Below are positions 51,227 through 60,903 of a DNA stretch of 64,000 nt, piece by piece. Source of the stretch: Sphaerisporangium sp. TRM90804 (GTDB lineage Bacteria; Actinomycetota; Actinomycetes; Streptosporangiales; Streptosporangiaceae); the NCBI RefSeq assembly GCF_029846175.1, contig NZ_JARWAC010000002.1:1-64000 (forward strand). Direction: 5' to 3'. Position numbers and translations under genes: made by a program. The notes under the pieces were generated by a model. That model saw only the letters and a list, made by a program, of their open reading frames with translations, was not told the origin of the DNA and searched no databases. Position 1 is the first letter of the stretch. Every line of letters starts with the position of its first letter.

Positions 51227-53233
51227 TCACCTCTCGGTCGGGTACCGGCGTCCGTGCTCGTCGGCGTAGGGCCGGTCTTCGGGCCTGGCGCGCTCACCCG
51301 TGGTGTACATGGGGTCGTGGACGTAGGGGCGCGACAGCCGCGGGTCGGTGGCGTCGCCCGGGTGCGGCATGGGGCCGAGGCCCAGCGGGTCGGAGGGGTC
51401 GACGGCGGGCTCCGCCGGGACGTCCGGGTTCCACGCGTACGCCGGGGCGTCGCCGGGCGTGCGGTAGGCGGCGGGGTCGGGCCGCCCGTCGGGCGCGCCG
51501 TAGGGCAGGGAGTCGTTGACGATCATGTTCTCCCTGGGGACGGCGTCCTGCCCGCCGTACCCGGGGGCGCCGCCGTACTCGGGGCGGGGCGGGTAGTCGG
51601 ATGACGAGGCGTAGCCGGGCGGGGCCGAGTAGTCCAGCGGCGGGGTGGCGTAGCCGTCCGCCCTGCCGTAGTCGCCCGGGGACGTGTGGCCGCCCCGGCC
51701 GTACTCGCCGCCCGTCACCGGGCCGTTCGGACCGTACTCGCCGCCCGTCACCGGGCCGCCCGGACCGTAACCGCCACCGCCCGTGGGGCCGCCGGGGCCG
51801 TAGCCGCCGCCGGCGGCGGGGTCGTAGCCGGGGCCGTAACCGCCGGTCGCGGGGTCGTAGCCGCCCCGGGATGACCGGCCATCGGGCGGGTAGCCGGGCT
51901 CGCCGGCCTGCCCGGCGGGCCCGTAGTCGCCCGCGCCGGGCCGGGCCCGGCCGGAGCCGTACTCGCCCGCCGGGGCCTGGGCGCCGGGGCCGTAGTCGCC
52001 TTCGCCGGGCAGGGCGCCGCCCTGCCCGTAGTCGCCCGCCGGCGGGGCGCCGCCCGGCCGGTGGTCGCCCGGGGGCGGGAACTCGGCGTGGGCCGCGGGC
52101 TCGCCGCGGCCCGGGGTGTCCTCGCGGCGTCCGCGGGCGCCCGAGCGCGAACGGCCGGCGCGCGTGGCGTCCCGCGAGGCGTGCTCGTCGAACATGAAGC
52201 CGGTGGGAGGGGTGTAGTCGGGGTGCGCGATCTCGTCGGCCGCGGGGCCGAGGTCGCGGGCGCCGCCCGGAGCGGCCGGCTCGCCCGCCGGGGCGGGCAC
52301 GCCGAGCGGGGCGGGCACGCCGAGGCCGGCCAGGGCGCCGAGGCCCGGTGAGCCGTGCCCGGCGGGCGCGGGCCGGGCCGGGTGGGCGGCGGGCGGGTAG
52401 TCGCGGTGGTCCGCCGGATGGTCGCCGTGGCCTGCGCGCGCCGGATGCGCGGCCGGTGCGGCGTAGTCGGGCAGGCCCGCGGCCACCTGATAGTCGGCGT
52501 GGCCGGCGGACCCCGGGTGCCCGGAGTGCTCGGGGTGGGCGGCGGGCGCCGGGTAGTCGGGGTGGGTGGCGGGCGCGGCGTACTCGGGCAGACCGGCCGT
52601 CGGGTAGTCGGCCTGGCCGGCGGGCGGGGAGACCGGGCCCGCGCCCGTGGCGGGGAAGCCCGCCGCCGGCTGCGGCCGGGGCTCCGGGCCCCGCTCCGGC
52701 CCGGGGGCCGGGTACTCGTGCGGCGCGGGAGCCTGGGCGGGGACGTGCTGGGCGGCCTGGTGGCGGGTGCGGGAGGCGACGAGCTTGTCGGAGCCGGGCG
52801 CCGCGCCGCGCGCGACCAGGACGTCCTTGGGCCCGAGGGGCGCGGCCGGCGCCGCCTCGTCGTGCGGGTAGGCGACCCCGGCGACGGTGTCCTCGCCGGC
52901 CTCGCCGCCGGCCTCGGCCGGCCAGGCGTACTGCCCGGTGCCCGGGTACTGGGGGTACTGCCCCTCGCCCTGCTCCCCGGCCCCTTCGGCGTACTCCTCG
53001 TCGTCGGCGTACTGCCCGCCCGCCTCGGCGTACCCGTCGTCGAGGGTGTCGAGCAGACGGCCGACGTCCTCCATCGGCATGCGGAAACTGGCGGTGCACA
53101 TCTCGCCCCGCCACAGGCTGAGAACGAGCGTTCCCTCATGCCAGGTGACCCGGAGAACCCGCTCCTGGCCACGAGCGTCGAAGAACACCTCGCCGAAGGA
53201 TGGCAGTGGGACAACTTCCGACATGGCAGACAT
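51227..53233 (-). CDS. actinobacterial protein with Pro/Gly-rich repeat tail
   Basis: 668 residues. The N-terminal 70 residues form a compact conserved domain (SFGEVFFDARGQERVLRVTW, LVLSLWRGEMC, GRLLDTLDDG) that I recall as widespread and uncharacterised in actinobacteria. The remaining 600 residues are disordered, made of imperfect Pro-Gly-Tyr-Asp-rich repeats, including an 11-residue unit (YGPNGPVTGGE). No signal peptide or membrane helix is seen. Start may be ATG 53233 or 53224. It is divergent from the helicase gene. Confidence 0.65.
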   Translation of the reverse strand: MSAMSEVVPLPSFGEVFFDARGQERVLRVTWHEGTLVLSLWRGEMCTASFRMPMEDVGRLLDTLDDGYAEAGGQYADDEEYAEGAGEQGEGQYPQYPGTGQYAWPAEAGGEAGEDTVAGVAYPHDEAAPAAPLGPKDVLVARGAAPGSDKLVASRTRHQAAQHVPAQAPAPHEYPAPGPERGPEPRPQPAAGFPATGAGPVSPPAGQADYPTAGLPEYAAPATHPDYPAPAAHPEHSGHPGSAGHADYQVAAGLPDYAAPAAHPARAGHGDHPADHRDYPPAAHPARPAPAGHGSPGLGALAGLGVPAPLGVPAPAGEPAAPGGARDLGPAADEIAHPDYTPPTGFMFDEHASRDATRAGRSRSGARGRREDTPGRGEPAAHAEFPPPGDHRPGGAPPAGDYGQGGALPGEGDYGPGAQAPAGEYGSGRARPGAGDYGPAGQAGEPGYPPDGRSSRGGYDPATGGYGPGYDPAAGGGYGPGGPTGGGGYGPGGPVTGGEYGPNGPVTGGEYGRGGHTSPGDYGRADGYATPPLDYSAPPGYASSSDYPPRPEYGGAPGYGGQDAVPRENMIVNDSLPYGAPDGRPDPAAYRTPGDAPAYAWNPDVPAEPAVDPSDPLGLGPMPHPGDATDPRLSRPYVHDPMYTTGERARPEDRPYADEHGRRYPTER
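51699..51764. repeat. 33-bp tandem repeat in the Pro/Gly-rich gene
   Basis: Two nearly identical copies of a 33-bp unit starting CCGTACTCGCCGCCCGTCAC (51699 and 51732) encode the 11-residue unit. Weaker copies continue on both sides. Confidence 0.65.
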
Positions 53234-53502
53234 CGCTCTTTAACCAGCCTTTATTCGTCCACTCGACCTCAGGAAACCCTACCGAACCGTGCACCCCGCC
53301 GTCATGGCCCTCCCCGTGCGCCACAGCTCTCGCACCGGCCCCATGCAGAGGGAGGCGCATGGTAGATCGTCGTCGACCCCGGGAACCCGGCCCCGCCAGT
53401 GTGCCACGACCATCACCGAGGGGGTTCCGGAATGCCGAGATGCACCCGGAACGCGCCGCGGGTCGACGTGCCGCTCCGGGCACGGCACCCCCGGGAGGCG
53501 GG

Positions 53503-53508
53503 TAGCGT
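53503..53508 (+). promoter_or_regulatory. -10 box of a probable leaderless promoter
   Basis: TAGCGT ends 8 nt before the GTG of the helicase gene at 53517, with no ribosome site between. Confidence 0.45.
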
Positions 53509-53516
53509 TGCTTGCC

Positions 53517-55805
53517 GTGCTCGACGACTCCCTCAGCGCCGGCGGTCTCCTGGACGGCCCTGACTCCTTCGACGACAGCGGCGCGACCCTTGACGGCGAA
53601 GCGCCCGGCGCGGGCGCCGTCACGTCCGAAGCGTACGGCGACGGCTCCGGCGACGACGACCCGCCCGGCGCGGACGACGCGTTCGCCGAGGAGGACGACC
53701 TGGCCGAGGACGACGAGGTGGACGAGTTCGCCGAAGAGGACGACCTGCCGTCCGTCGAGCGGCTGCTGGCCGCCGCCGTCGCGGCCGTGGGCGGGGTGGA
53801 GCGCCCCGGGCAGGTGACGATGGCGGCGGCGGTGCGGCGGGCCATCGACCACGGCGAGCACGTCGCCGTGCAGGCCGGCACCGGCACCGGCAAGTCGCTG
53901 GCCTACCTCGTGCCCGCGCTGCGCCACGCGATCGAGTCCGACAGCGCGGTCGTGGTCTCCACCGCCACCATCGCCCTCCAGCGCCAGCTCGTCGACCGCG
54001 ACCTCCCCCGGCTCTCGCGTGTACTCGCCGACCATCTGCCCCACGAGCCACAATTCGCCATTCTCAAGGGAAGGCGAAACTATCTCTGCCGTTACAAGGC
54101 CACGGCCCTGTGGCCCGAGGAGGACGGCGAGCAGCTCTTCGACCCGCGCGAGGTCAGCGCCACCGGCCGCATGGTGCAGCGCATCCAGGAATGGGCCGAG
54201 AAGACCGAGACCGGCGACCGCGACGAGCTGGTCCCCGGCGTCAACGAGCACGCCTGGCGCCAGTACTCCGTGAGCGCCAAGGAGTGCCTGGGCGCGCAGC
54301 GGTGCCCGAGCGGCTCCGAGTGCTTCGCCGAGGCCGCCAGGGAGCGCGCCGGCAACGTCGACGTCGTCGTCACCAACCACGCCCTGCTGGCCATCGACGC
54401 GATGGAGGACTTCGCGGTGCTGCCCGACCACGACGTCGTCGTGGTCGACGAGGCGCACGAGCTGGTCGACCGGGTCACCAGCGTGGTCACCGGCGAGCTG
54501 TCGGAGGCCGCCGCCGGCATCGCCGTGCGCCGGGTGGGGCGCCTCATCGAGCAGTCGGTCGCCGACCGGCTCCAGGAGGCCGGCGAGGACCTCAAGGCCC
54601 TGCTGGCCGCCGCGCCGCCCGGGCGCCTCGACCAGCTCCCCCAGGTGCTGGGGGTGACGCTGTCGGTGCTGCGGGACGCCGCGTTCGCCTGCATCACCGC
54701 GCTGGGCCCGCGCGGCGACGGCTGGGGCGGCGGGCGCAACGACGACCCCGAGAGCTCCGGGCAGCGCAAGGCCGCCTTCACCGCCCTGGACGACATCCAC
54801 GACACCGCCGTGCGCATCCTGGACGCCTTCGGCCACGACTCCGAGACCGACCGCGCCGAGGTGGTGTGGCTGGAGGGCGCCACCGACCGCCGTCCCGCCC
54901 AGCTCAAGGTCGCGCCGCTGAGCGTGGGCGGCATGCTGCGCGACAAGCTGTTCGGCGACCGCACCGTCATCCTCACCAGCGCCACCCTCGCCCTCGGCGG
55001 CACGTTCGAGGGCATGGGCCGGCAGTGGGGCCTCGGCCCGGCCGCCACCGGCGACGCCGAGCCCGAGGGCGAGGCCGGGCCGGACGCCGAGGCCGCCTCC
55101 GAGGCGGCGGCCGAGCCCGCGGGCACGGCGCGCCCCAAGCGGTGGCGGGGCCTGGACGTCGGCTCCCCGTTCGACCACGCGCGCAGCGGCATCCTCTACG
55201 TCGCCCGGCACCTGCCCCAGCCCGGGCGCGACGGCCTCCCCCCGCAGTACCTCGACGAGATCGCCGAGCTGATCGAGGCGGCGGGCGGGCGCACGCTCGG
55301 CCTGTTCTCCTCCATGCGCGCCGCCAAGGCGGCCACCGAGGCGCTGCGCGAGCGGCTGGCGACCCCGCTGCTGTGCCAGGGCGACGACTCCACCTCGCTG
55401 CTGGTCGAGCAGTTCGCGGGCGACCCCGCCACGTCGCTGTTCGGCACGCTTTCCCTGTGGCAGGGCGTCGACGTCCCGGGCCCGTCGCTCAGCCTGGTGA
55501 TCATCGATCGCATCCCCTTCCCCCGGCCGGACGACCCGCTGGCCTCGGCCCGCCAGCGGCACGTGGCGTCCAAGGGCGGCAACGGCTTCATGGCCGTCGC
55601 CGCCACGCACGCCGCGCTGCTGCTGGCCCAGGGGGCGGGGCGGCTGCTGCGCGGGCAGAACGACCGGGGCGTCGTCGCGGTGCTCGACCCTCGGCTCGCC
55701 ACCGCCCGCTACGCGAGCTTCCTGCGCGACTCGCTGCCGCCGTTCTGGACGACCAGCGACCCCGAGAAGGTGCGCGCCGCGCTGCGCCGCCTCACCGCCG
55801 GCTGA
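53517..55805 (+). CDS. DinG/XPD-family ATP-dependent helicase
   Basis: 762 residues. Walker A GTGTGKS at 121-127, DEAH at 311-314, a four-cysteine Fe-S cluster set (C191, C257, C263, C269), SATLALGG, WQGVDVPG and the arginine-finger region QGAGRLLR are visible. Such helicases unwind forked or R-loop DNA during repair. The first 75 residues are a strongly acidic extension absent from E. coli DinG. A 30-residue Ala/Glu-rich insert lies at about 515-545. GTG 53517 is chosen from the TAGCGT box (leaderless). Confidence 0.88.
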   Translation: MLDDSLSAGGLLDGPDSFDDSGATLDGEAPGAGAVTSEAYGDGSGDDDPPGADDAFAEEDDLAEDDEVDEFAEEDDLPSVERLLAAAVAAVGGVERPGQVTMAAAVRRAIDHGEHVAVQAGTGTGKSLAYLVPALRHAIESDSAVVVSTATIALQRQLVDRDLPRLSRVLADHLPHEPQFAILKGRRNYLCRYKATALWPEEDGEQLFDPREVSATGRMVQRIQEWAEKTETGDRDELVPGVNEHAWRQYSVSAKECLGAQRCPSGSECFAEAARERAGNVDVVVTNHALLAIDAMEDFAVLPDHDVVVVDEAHELVDRVTSVVTGELSEAAAGIAVRRVGRLIEQSVADRLQEAGEDLKALLAAAPPGRLDQLPQVLGVTLSVLRDAAFACITALGPRGDGWGGGRNDDPESSGQRKAAFTALDDIHDTAVRILDAFGHDSETDRAEVVWLEGATDRRPAQLKVAPLSVGGMLRDKLFGDRTVILTSATLALGGTFEGMGRQWGLGPAATGDAEPEGEAGPDAEAASEAAAEPAGTARPKRWRGLDVGSPFDHARSGILYVARHLPQPGRDGLPPQYLDEIAELIEAAGGRTLGLFSSMRAAKAATEALRERLATPLLCQGDDSTSLLVEQFAGDPATSLFGTLSLWQGVDVPGPSLSLVIIDRIPFPRPDDPLASARQRHVASKGGNGFMAVAATHAALLLAQGAGRLLRGQNDRGVVAVLDPRLATARYASFLRDSLPPFWTTSDPEKVRAALRRLTAG

Positions 55806-55856
55806 CGGCCCGCCCTCCCGGCGCCCGCCGCGGCCCGCGCCGCGCGGGCGGCGGCC

Positions 55857-56288
55857 TCAGGGCGTGCCGGCGATCGCGCGCAGCGCCAGCTCGTAGGAGC
55901 GCAGGCCGAAGCCCGCGATCGTCCCGCTGGCGACGGCGGCGACCACCGAGGTGTGGCGGAACTCCTCGCGCGCGGCGGGGTTGGAGATGTGCACCTCGAT
56001 CAGCGGCGCGGTGCGCTGGGCGATGGCGTCGCGCAGCGCGTAGGAGTAGTGGGTGAACGCCGCCGGGTTGAGCACCACGGGGATCGCCCGGTCGGCCGCC
56101 TCGTGCAGCCACGCCACCAGCTCGGCCTCGTCGTCGGTCTGGCGGACGTCGACCGACAGGCCGAGCTCGCGCCCGGTGTCGCGGCACAGCGCCGCGAGGT
56201 CGTCGAACGTCTCGGCGCCGTAGACGTCGGGCTCGCGGGTGCCGAGGCGCGAGAGGTTGGGGCCGTTGAACACGTAGACGGGCCTCAT
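55857..56288 (-). CDS. aroQ: type II 3-dehydroquinate dehydratase
   Basis: 143 residues, normal length. [17 protein letters not shown] carries the catalytic tyrosine region, and [12 protein letters not shown] and IEVHISN supply substrate contacts and the catalytic His region. Third step of the shikimate pathway. Its ATG overlaps the aroB stop by 4 bp, making it last in the aroC-aroK-aroB-aroQ operon. Confidence 0.93.
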   Translation of the reverse strand: MRPVYVFNGPNLSRLGTREPDVYGAETFDDLAALCRDTGRELGLSVDVRQTDDEAELVAWLHEAADRAIPVVLNPAAFTHYSYALRDAIAQRTAPLIEVHISNPAAREEFRHTSVVAAVASGTIAGFGLRSYELALRAIAGTP

Positions 56289-57361
56289 CGGCCGACCTCC
56301 CGGTAGGCGGCTTCCAGCAGCTCCTCGGAGGGGTCCTCCAGGGTGGTGACCCGGGCGACGTCGTCGAGGATGACGAAGCGCTGCTTGGCGCCGCGGTTCT
56401 TCTTGTCGACGCGCATGTGCTCGCGCAGCTCGGGCCAGGCCTCGCGGCGGTAGGCGGTGGGCAGCCCGACCGACGACAGGATGGAGCGCGTGCGGTCGAC
56501 GAGCCCGGGGCCGGCGTGCCCGGCGGCCCGTGACAGCTCGGCGGCGTAGACCATGCCGATGGCCACGGCCTCGCCGTGGCGCATGTGGTAGTTCTCCACC
56601 CGCTCGATCGCGTGCGCCAGCGTGTGGCCGTAGTTGAGGATCTCGCGCACGCCGGACTCGCGCAGGTCGGCGCCGACGACGTCGGCCTTGACCTGGATCT
56701 TCCGCTCGATGAGCTGGCGGGTGTGCCGGCCCTCGGGCAGCCGGGCGCCCTCGGGGTCGTCCTCGACGAGCAGCAGGATCGTGGGGTCGGCGATGAACCC
56801 GCCCTTGATGATCTCGGCGAGGCCGGCGACGTAGTCGTCGCGCGGCACCGACACCAGCGTGGCCAGGTCGCACAGCACCCCGGCCGGCGGGTGGAAGGAC
56901 CCCACCAGGTTCTTGCCCTCGGGGGTGTTGATGCCGGTCTTCCCGCCGACCGCCGCGTCGACCATGCCGAGCAGCGTGGTGGGCACGTTGACGACCTTGA
57001 CGCCGCGCAGCCAGGTGGCGGCGGCGAACCCGGCGAGGTCGGTGGTGGCCCCGCCGCCGACGCCGACCACGGCGTCCGACCGGGTGACGCCGTAGCGGCC
57101 GAACGCCGACCACAGCTCGGCGGCGACCTCGACGGACTTGGCGCGCTCGCCGTCGGGCACGGGCAGGCTCACCACCGTGTGGCCGGCCGCCTCCAGCGCG
57201 CCGCAGACCGGGCGGGAGATCTCCGGCAGGCTCGCCGGGTGGACCACGGCCACCGTGCGCACGCCCTCGCCGAGCAGGCCGGGCAGCTCCGCCAGCACGC
57301 CGGCGCCGACGACGACGTCGTACGGCCGCTCGCCGCGCACGGTGATGCGGGTGCTGGTCAA
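56285..57361 (-). CDS. aroB: 3-dehydroquinate synthase
   Basis: 358 residues. NAD-binding [21 protein letters not shown] and the metal-ligand residues in [12 protein letters not shown] and [12 protein letters not shown] are present. It converts DAHP to 3-dehydroquinate. It overlaps aroK and aroQ by 4 bp on each side, so expression is tightly coupled. Confidence 0.94.
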   Translation of the reverse strand: MTSTRITVRGERPYDVVVGAGVLAELPGLLGEGVRTVAVVHPASLPEISRPVCGALEAAGHTVVSLPVPDGERAKSVEVAAELWSAFGRYGVTRSDAVVGVGGGATTDLAGFAAATWLRGVKVVNVPTTLLGMVDAAVGGKTGINTPEGKNLVGSFHPPAGVLCDLATLVSVPRDDYVAGLAEIIKGGFIADPTILLLVEDDPEGARLPEGRHTRQLIERKIQVKADVVGADLRESGVREILNYGHTLAHAIERVENYHMRHGEAVAIGMVYAAELSRAAGHAGPGLVDRTRSILSSVGLPTAYRREAWPELREHMRVDKKNRGAKQRFVILDDVARVTTLEDPSEELLEAAYREVGR

Positions 57362-57864
57362 GCCGGGAGCCCCTTCACGATGTCGTCGGCGATCTCCTCG
57401 GGCGCGCGCCCGTCGGTGCCGACCGTCAGCGAGGCGAGCCGCTCGTACACCGGGCGGCGCTGCTCCATGAGCTTCCTGAGCGTGCTGCGCGGGTTGAGCA
57501 CCAGCAGCGGCCGCGCCTGGGCGAGGCCGACGCGCTGCACGGCGTCGGAGAGGCCGACCTGCAGGTAGACCACGAAGTGGCCGGCGAGCTGCTCCTGGGT
57601 GCCCTCGTCCAGCACGGCTCCGCCGCCGAGCGACAGCACGCCGTCGTGCTCGGCCAGGGCGGCGCGGACGGCGGCCTTCTCGAGCTCGCGGAAGCGCTCC
57701 TCGCCGTCGTCGAGGAAGATCTCGGACACCGGCTTGGCCGCCACGGCCTCGACGTCGGCGTCGGTGTCGCGGAAGCCCGTGCCGAGGCGCTGGGCGAGCA
57801 GGCGGCCGACGGTGGACTTGCCCGACCCGGGAGGGCCGATCAGCACGGCTCGGGGAGAGGTCAC
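57358..57864 (-). CDS. aroK: shikimate kinase
   Basis: 168 residues. Walker [10 protein letters not shown] at about 11-19, DTDADVE for Mg/shikimate binding, and GGGAVLDE are visible. It phosphorylates shikimate at O3. Both ends overlap its neighbours by 4 bp. Confidence 0.94.
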   Translation of the reverse strand: MTSPRAVLIGPPGSGKSTVGRLLAQRLGTGFRDTDADVEAVAAKPVSEIFLDDGEERFRELEKAAVRAALAEHDGVLSLGGGAVLDEGTQEQLAGHFVVYLQVGLSDAVQRVGLAQARPLLVLNPRSTLRKLMEQRRPVYERLASLTVGTDGRAPEEIADDIVKGLPA

Positions 57865-59039
57865 TTGATCACCATGGAGGAGAGGTAGCCGGACAGGTTG
57901 CGGGCGACCTCCTCGGCCGAGTCGCCGCCGAACTTCTCGACGGCGGCGTCGGCGAGGACCAGCGCGACCATCGCCTCGGCCACGATGCCGGCGGCCGGGA
58001 CCGCGCAGACGTCGGACCGCTGGTTGATGGCCTTGGCGGGCTCGCCGGTGAGCACGTCGACCGTGGACAGGGCCCGGGGCACCGTGGAGATCGGCTTCAT
58101 CGCCGCGCGGACGCGCAGCGGCTCGCCGTTGGTCATGCCGCCCTCGACGCCGCCCGCGCGGTTGGTGACGCGGCGCACGCCGCCCGGCGTGTTCTCGATC
58201 TCGTCGTGGGCCCGCGAGCCGCGGCGGCGGGCGGTCTCGAAGCCGTCGCCGACCGCGACCCCCTTGATCGCCTGGATGCCCATGAGGGCGGCCGCGAGGC
58301 GGGAGTCCAGGCGGCGGTCCCAGTGGACGTAGCTGCCGAGGCCGGGCGGGAGGCCGTAGGCGACCACCTCGACGACCCCGCCGAGGGTGTCGCCCTCCTT
58401 CCTGGCGTCGTCGATCTCCTCGATCATCGCCGCGCCGGCCTCGGGGTCGAGGCAGCGGGCGGGATGGTCGTCGACCGCGGCCAGCTCGGCCGGGGAGGGG
58501 ATCACGCCGTCGGGCGCCTCGGCGGCGCCGATGGCCACGACGTGGCTGACGATGTCGACGCCGAGCGCCTGCTTGAGGAAGTTGCGCGCGACCTCGCCCA
58601 GGGCGACGCGCGCGGCGGTCTCGCGGGCGCTGGCGCGGTCGAGCACCGCGCGGGCGTCGTCGAAGCCGTACTTCTGCATGCCCGACAGGTCGGCGTGGCC
58701 CGGGCGGGGGCGCGACAGCGGGGCGTTACGGGCCTGCGCGGCGAGCAGATCGGGATCCACCGGGTCGGCCGCCATGACGGTCTCCCACTTGGGCCACTCG
58801 GTGTTGCCGACGCGGATGGCGACCGGGCTGCCGAGGGTCTGGCCGTGGCGGACGCCGCCGACGATGGTGACCTCGTCCTGCTCGAACTTCATGCGGGCGC
58901 CCCGGCCGTAGCCCAGGCGGCGCCTCGCCAGCGCCCGCTGGACGTCGGCGGTGGTGACGCCCACCCCCGCCGGCAGCCCTTCGAGGATCGCGACGAGCTC
59001 GGGCCCGTGGGACTCGCCTGCGGTCAGCCAGCGCAACAT
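57861..59039 (-). CDS. aroC: chorismate synthase
   Basis: 392 residues. The N-terminal signature [21 protein letters not shown] and the later [20 protein letters not shown] and [11 protein letters not shown] segments identify it. It makes chorismate from EPSP with reduced FMN. It is the first gene of the aro operon. No strong ribosome site precedes the ATG; GACTTGT 7 nt upstream may be a leaderless -10. Confidence 0.94.
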   Translation of the reverse strand: MLRWLTAGESHGPELVAILEGLPAGVGVTTADVQRALARRRLGYGRGARMKFEQDEVTIVGGVRHGQTLGSPVAIRVGNTEWPKWETVMAADPVDPDLLAAQARNAPLSRPRPGHADLSGMQKYGFDDARAVLDRASARETAARVALGEVARNFLKQALGVDIVSHVVAIGAAEAPDGVIPSPAELAAVDDHPARCLDPEAGAAMIEEIDDARKEGDTLGGVVEVVAYGLPPGLGSYVHWDRRLDSRLAAALMGIQAIKGVAVGDGFETARRRGSRAHDEIENTPGGVRRVTNRAGGVEGGMTNGEPLRVRAAMKPISTVPRALSTVDVLTGEPAKAINQRSDVCAVPAAGIVAEAMVALVLADAAVEKFGGDSAEEVARNLSGYLSSMVIK

Positions 59040-59169
59040 GGTGACAAGTCTTCCACGTGCCGCCCACTGCCCTCGCCGCCCGCCACCACCGACCCAGCCC
59101 GCAGGAACGACCCACGGCCGGGCCCCTCAACCGGAACCGGACCCCGAAGCACCCGGCGCGACGTGAGCT

Positions 59170-59829
59170 TCAGCGCCAGGCGGCGGCCAGGGTGGCGAGC
59201 AGGATGAACGGGCCGAGCGGGAACTGGGTGCGCAGCGTGCCGCGCCGGGTGGCCAGCAGGCCGACGGCGTACAGCGCGCCGAGTAACTGCCCGCCCAGGG
59301 CGGCGACGAGCCAGGCGTCCAGCCCGAGCGTGCCGGCCAGCAGCCCCGCCAGGCCGGCCAGCTTGACGTCACCGAGGCCGAGCGCCTCCGGCCGGGCGAA
59401 CCACAGGACGGCGTAGGCGCCGCCCAGGGCCAGCGCGCCCAGCAGCCCGTCCGCCAGGCGCCCGGTGGGCAGCAGCAGGGCGGCCAGCACGGGGTAGGAC
59501 GGCAGCGTCAGGACGTCGGGCAGCCGGCGGGTGCGCCAGTCGATCATCGCGAGCGCGCACCCGGCGACCGCCGCGTACAGCCAGGCGGCGAGCCATGGCG
59601 TCCCGGCGAACCTCCAGGCCAGCAGCGCGCACACGGCGCCGCCGGCCACCTCGGCCACCGGCGGCCACGCCCACCGCGGCCCGCGCGCCGACCGCCGGAA
59701 CGCCTCGCGGGCCTCCGCGCGGCGCTCCTCGCGTGTCCCGCCCTCCGGCCCGAACCCACCGGCCAGCCGCCGGGCCCAGGCGCCGGCGACCACCCCCAGG
59801 ACGGCGGCCGCGACGACGATGAACCCCAC
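59170..59829 (-). CDS. prepilin peptidase (A24 family), short form
   Basis: 219 residues, about seven membrane helices. The two catalytic Asp residues are visible, in IDWRTRRLPD and in the GxGD motif GLGDVKLAG. The Cys-rich methyltransferase domain of long prepilin peptidases is absent. It would cleave type IV prepilin-like leaders (Flp/Tad systems). No pilin or tad gene is in the window. GTG start, with TTAGGG upstream and no ribosome site. Confidence 0.82.
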   Translation of the reverse strand: MGFIVVAAAVLGVVAGAWARRLAGGFGPEGGTREERRAEAREAFRRSARGPRWAWPPVAEVAGGAVCALLAWRFAGTPWLAAWLYAAVAGCALAMIDWRTRRLPDVLTLPSYPVLAALLLPTGRLADGLLGALALGGAYAVLWFARPEALGLGDVKLAGLAGLLAGTLGLDAWLVAALGGQLLGALYAVGLLATRRGTLRTQFPLGPFILLATLAAAWR

Positions 59830-60116
59830 CCGCCGACCCTAACCAACCCACCCCCCGCCGACCCCGGGAACGCAGGACTGTCAGCGTCCGCCCGTGAGCC
59901 GCGGTCGCGGCGAGACGACAGGCCGCCGCCGTGACATGGCGCCTCCGGCGCAGCCCTCCAGGGACCCGGCCCACAGCCCACCGTCGCGCGAGCGACCGCC
60001 CTCAGCCGTCCGGACGGTCGTCAGCGACACCCATGCCGGTCCCCCGGGCGCGCGCCGTCGATTCCGACGAAGGGGAAGCCCGCACCGCCCTATGGCGGGT
60101 CCCCCGTGACGAAGGG

Positions 60117-60689
60117 TCAGCGGCTGCCCCGGCGCAGGCGGTGGAAGAGGCCGCGCTTGGGGGGAGGCACCCGGGCGACGGTGACGTCGGCGTGCTGGGC
60201 GAGGCCGCGCAGCAGCGCCTGGACGCCTTCGGGCCCGGCGACGTCGCCCGTGGCGGCCAGCGCGTGCAGCAGGGCGCCCTCGATGACGAACGGGACGGGA
60301 CCGGCGACGTCGAGCACCACGGCGGCGGCGTCCTCGCCGAGCGCCGCCCCGCACACCTGCGGGGTGCGCGCCTGGATAGGACGGGCGTCCGCGCGCCAGA
60401 GCCGCATGGAGGCCGACCCGGTGAACGCGGGCACCGCCTTGCGGCCGTCGGCGCCTACCAGCACCGGCAGCGCCATCTCGCTCTCCTTGTCGCGCCGCAG
60501 CCCGTGCTCCCCGGTCTCCGACGCCGTGAGCACCGCCACGACGGGGACCAGCAGGCGCGCCGCGCCGAGCGCCGACGCCACGACCGCCGCGTCGGCCTCC
60601 CCGGCGGCGTAGGCGGCGAGCGCCGAGGCCACCGACGGATCGGCGGCGCCGTCGTCGTCGGGCACGGGCGGGCGCGGAATGGCTGGCAC
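60117..60689 (-). CDS. SseB-like family protein
   Basis: 190 residues. Features of the SseB N-terminal domain are present (ALAAYAAGEADAAVVASALG, LLVPVVA, ALPVLVGADGRKAVPAFT, RLWRADARP). Actinobacterial copies have no known function. A basic C-terminal tail (PPPKRGLFHRLRRGSR) may touch membranes or nucleic acid. GTG 60689 is chosen from a TAAGCT box 8 nt upstream (leaderless). Confidence 0.75.
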   Translation of the reverse strand: MPAIPRPPVPDDDGAADPSVASALAAYAAGEADAAVVASALGAARLLVPVVAVLTASETGEHGLRRDKESEMALPVLVGADGRKAVPAFTGSASMRLWRADARPIQARTPQVCGAALGEDAAAVVLDVAGPVPFVIEGALLHALAATGDVAGPEGVQALLRGLAQHADVTVARVPPPKRGLFHRLRRGSR

Positions 60690-60697
60690 GACCCGGG

Positions 60698-60703
60698 AGC
60701 TTA
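60698..60703 (-). promoter_or_regulatory. -10 box of a probable leaderless promoter
   Basis: TAAGCT on the minus strand lies 8 nt before the GTG of the SseB-like gene; no ribosome site intervenes. Confidence 0.4.
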
Positions 60704-60903
60704 CCCGCCGCCACACTTCACGACCCACGCCCGCCGTCCACCCACGACCGGGCCGGCGGGTCGGCCAGGGCCGGACCGGCCAAGTCGCTCCTGCGGCGCG
60801 GGGGCGGCCCGCCTCCCACACCGGCGACGCCGGTGGTGCCGCCCATCGCCCCTTGGAGGTTTTCCGCGGGTGTGCCGCCGGCCCCGGGCCGGCGCCTCGC
60901 GGG

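Noticed and set aside
51690-52700. CRISPR-like array
   Set aside because: Repeats are coding, imperfect, and follow the reading frame of a Pro/Gly-rich protein; there are no unique spacers or cas genes.
53136-55610. An 824-codon frame on the minus strand
   Set aside because: Mirror frame of the DinG-type helicase, whose motifs are complete.
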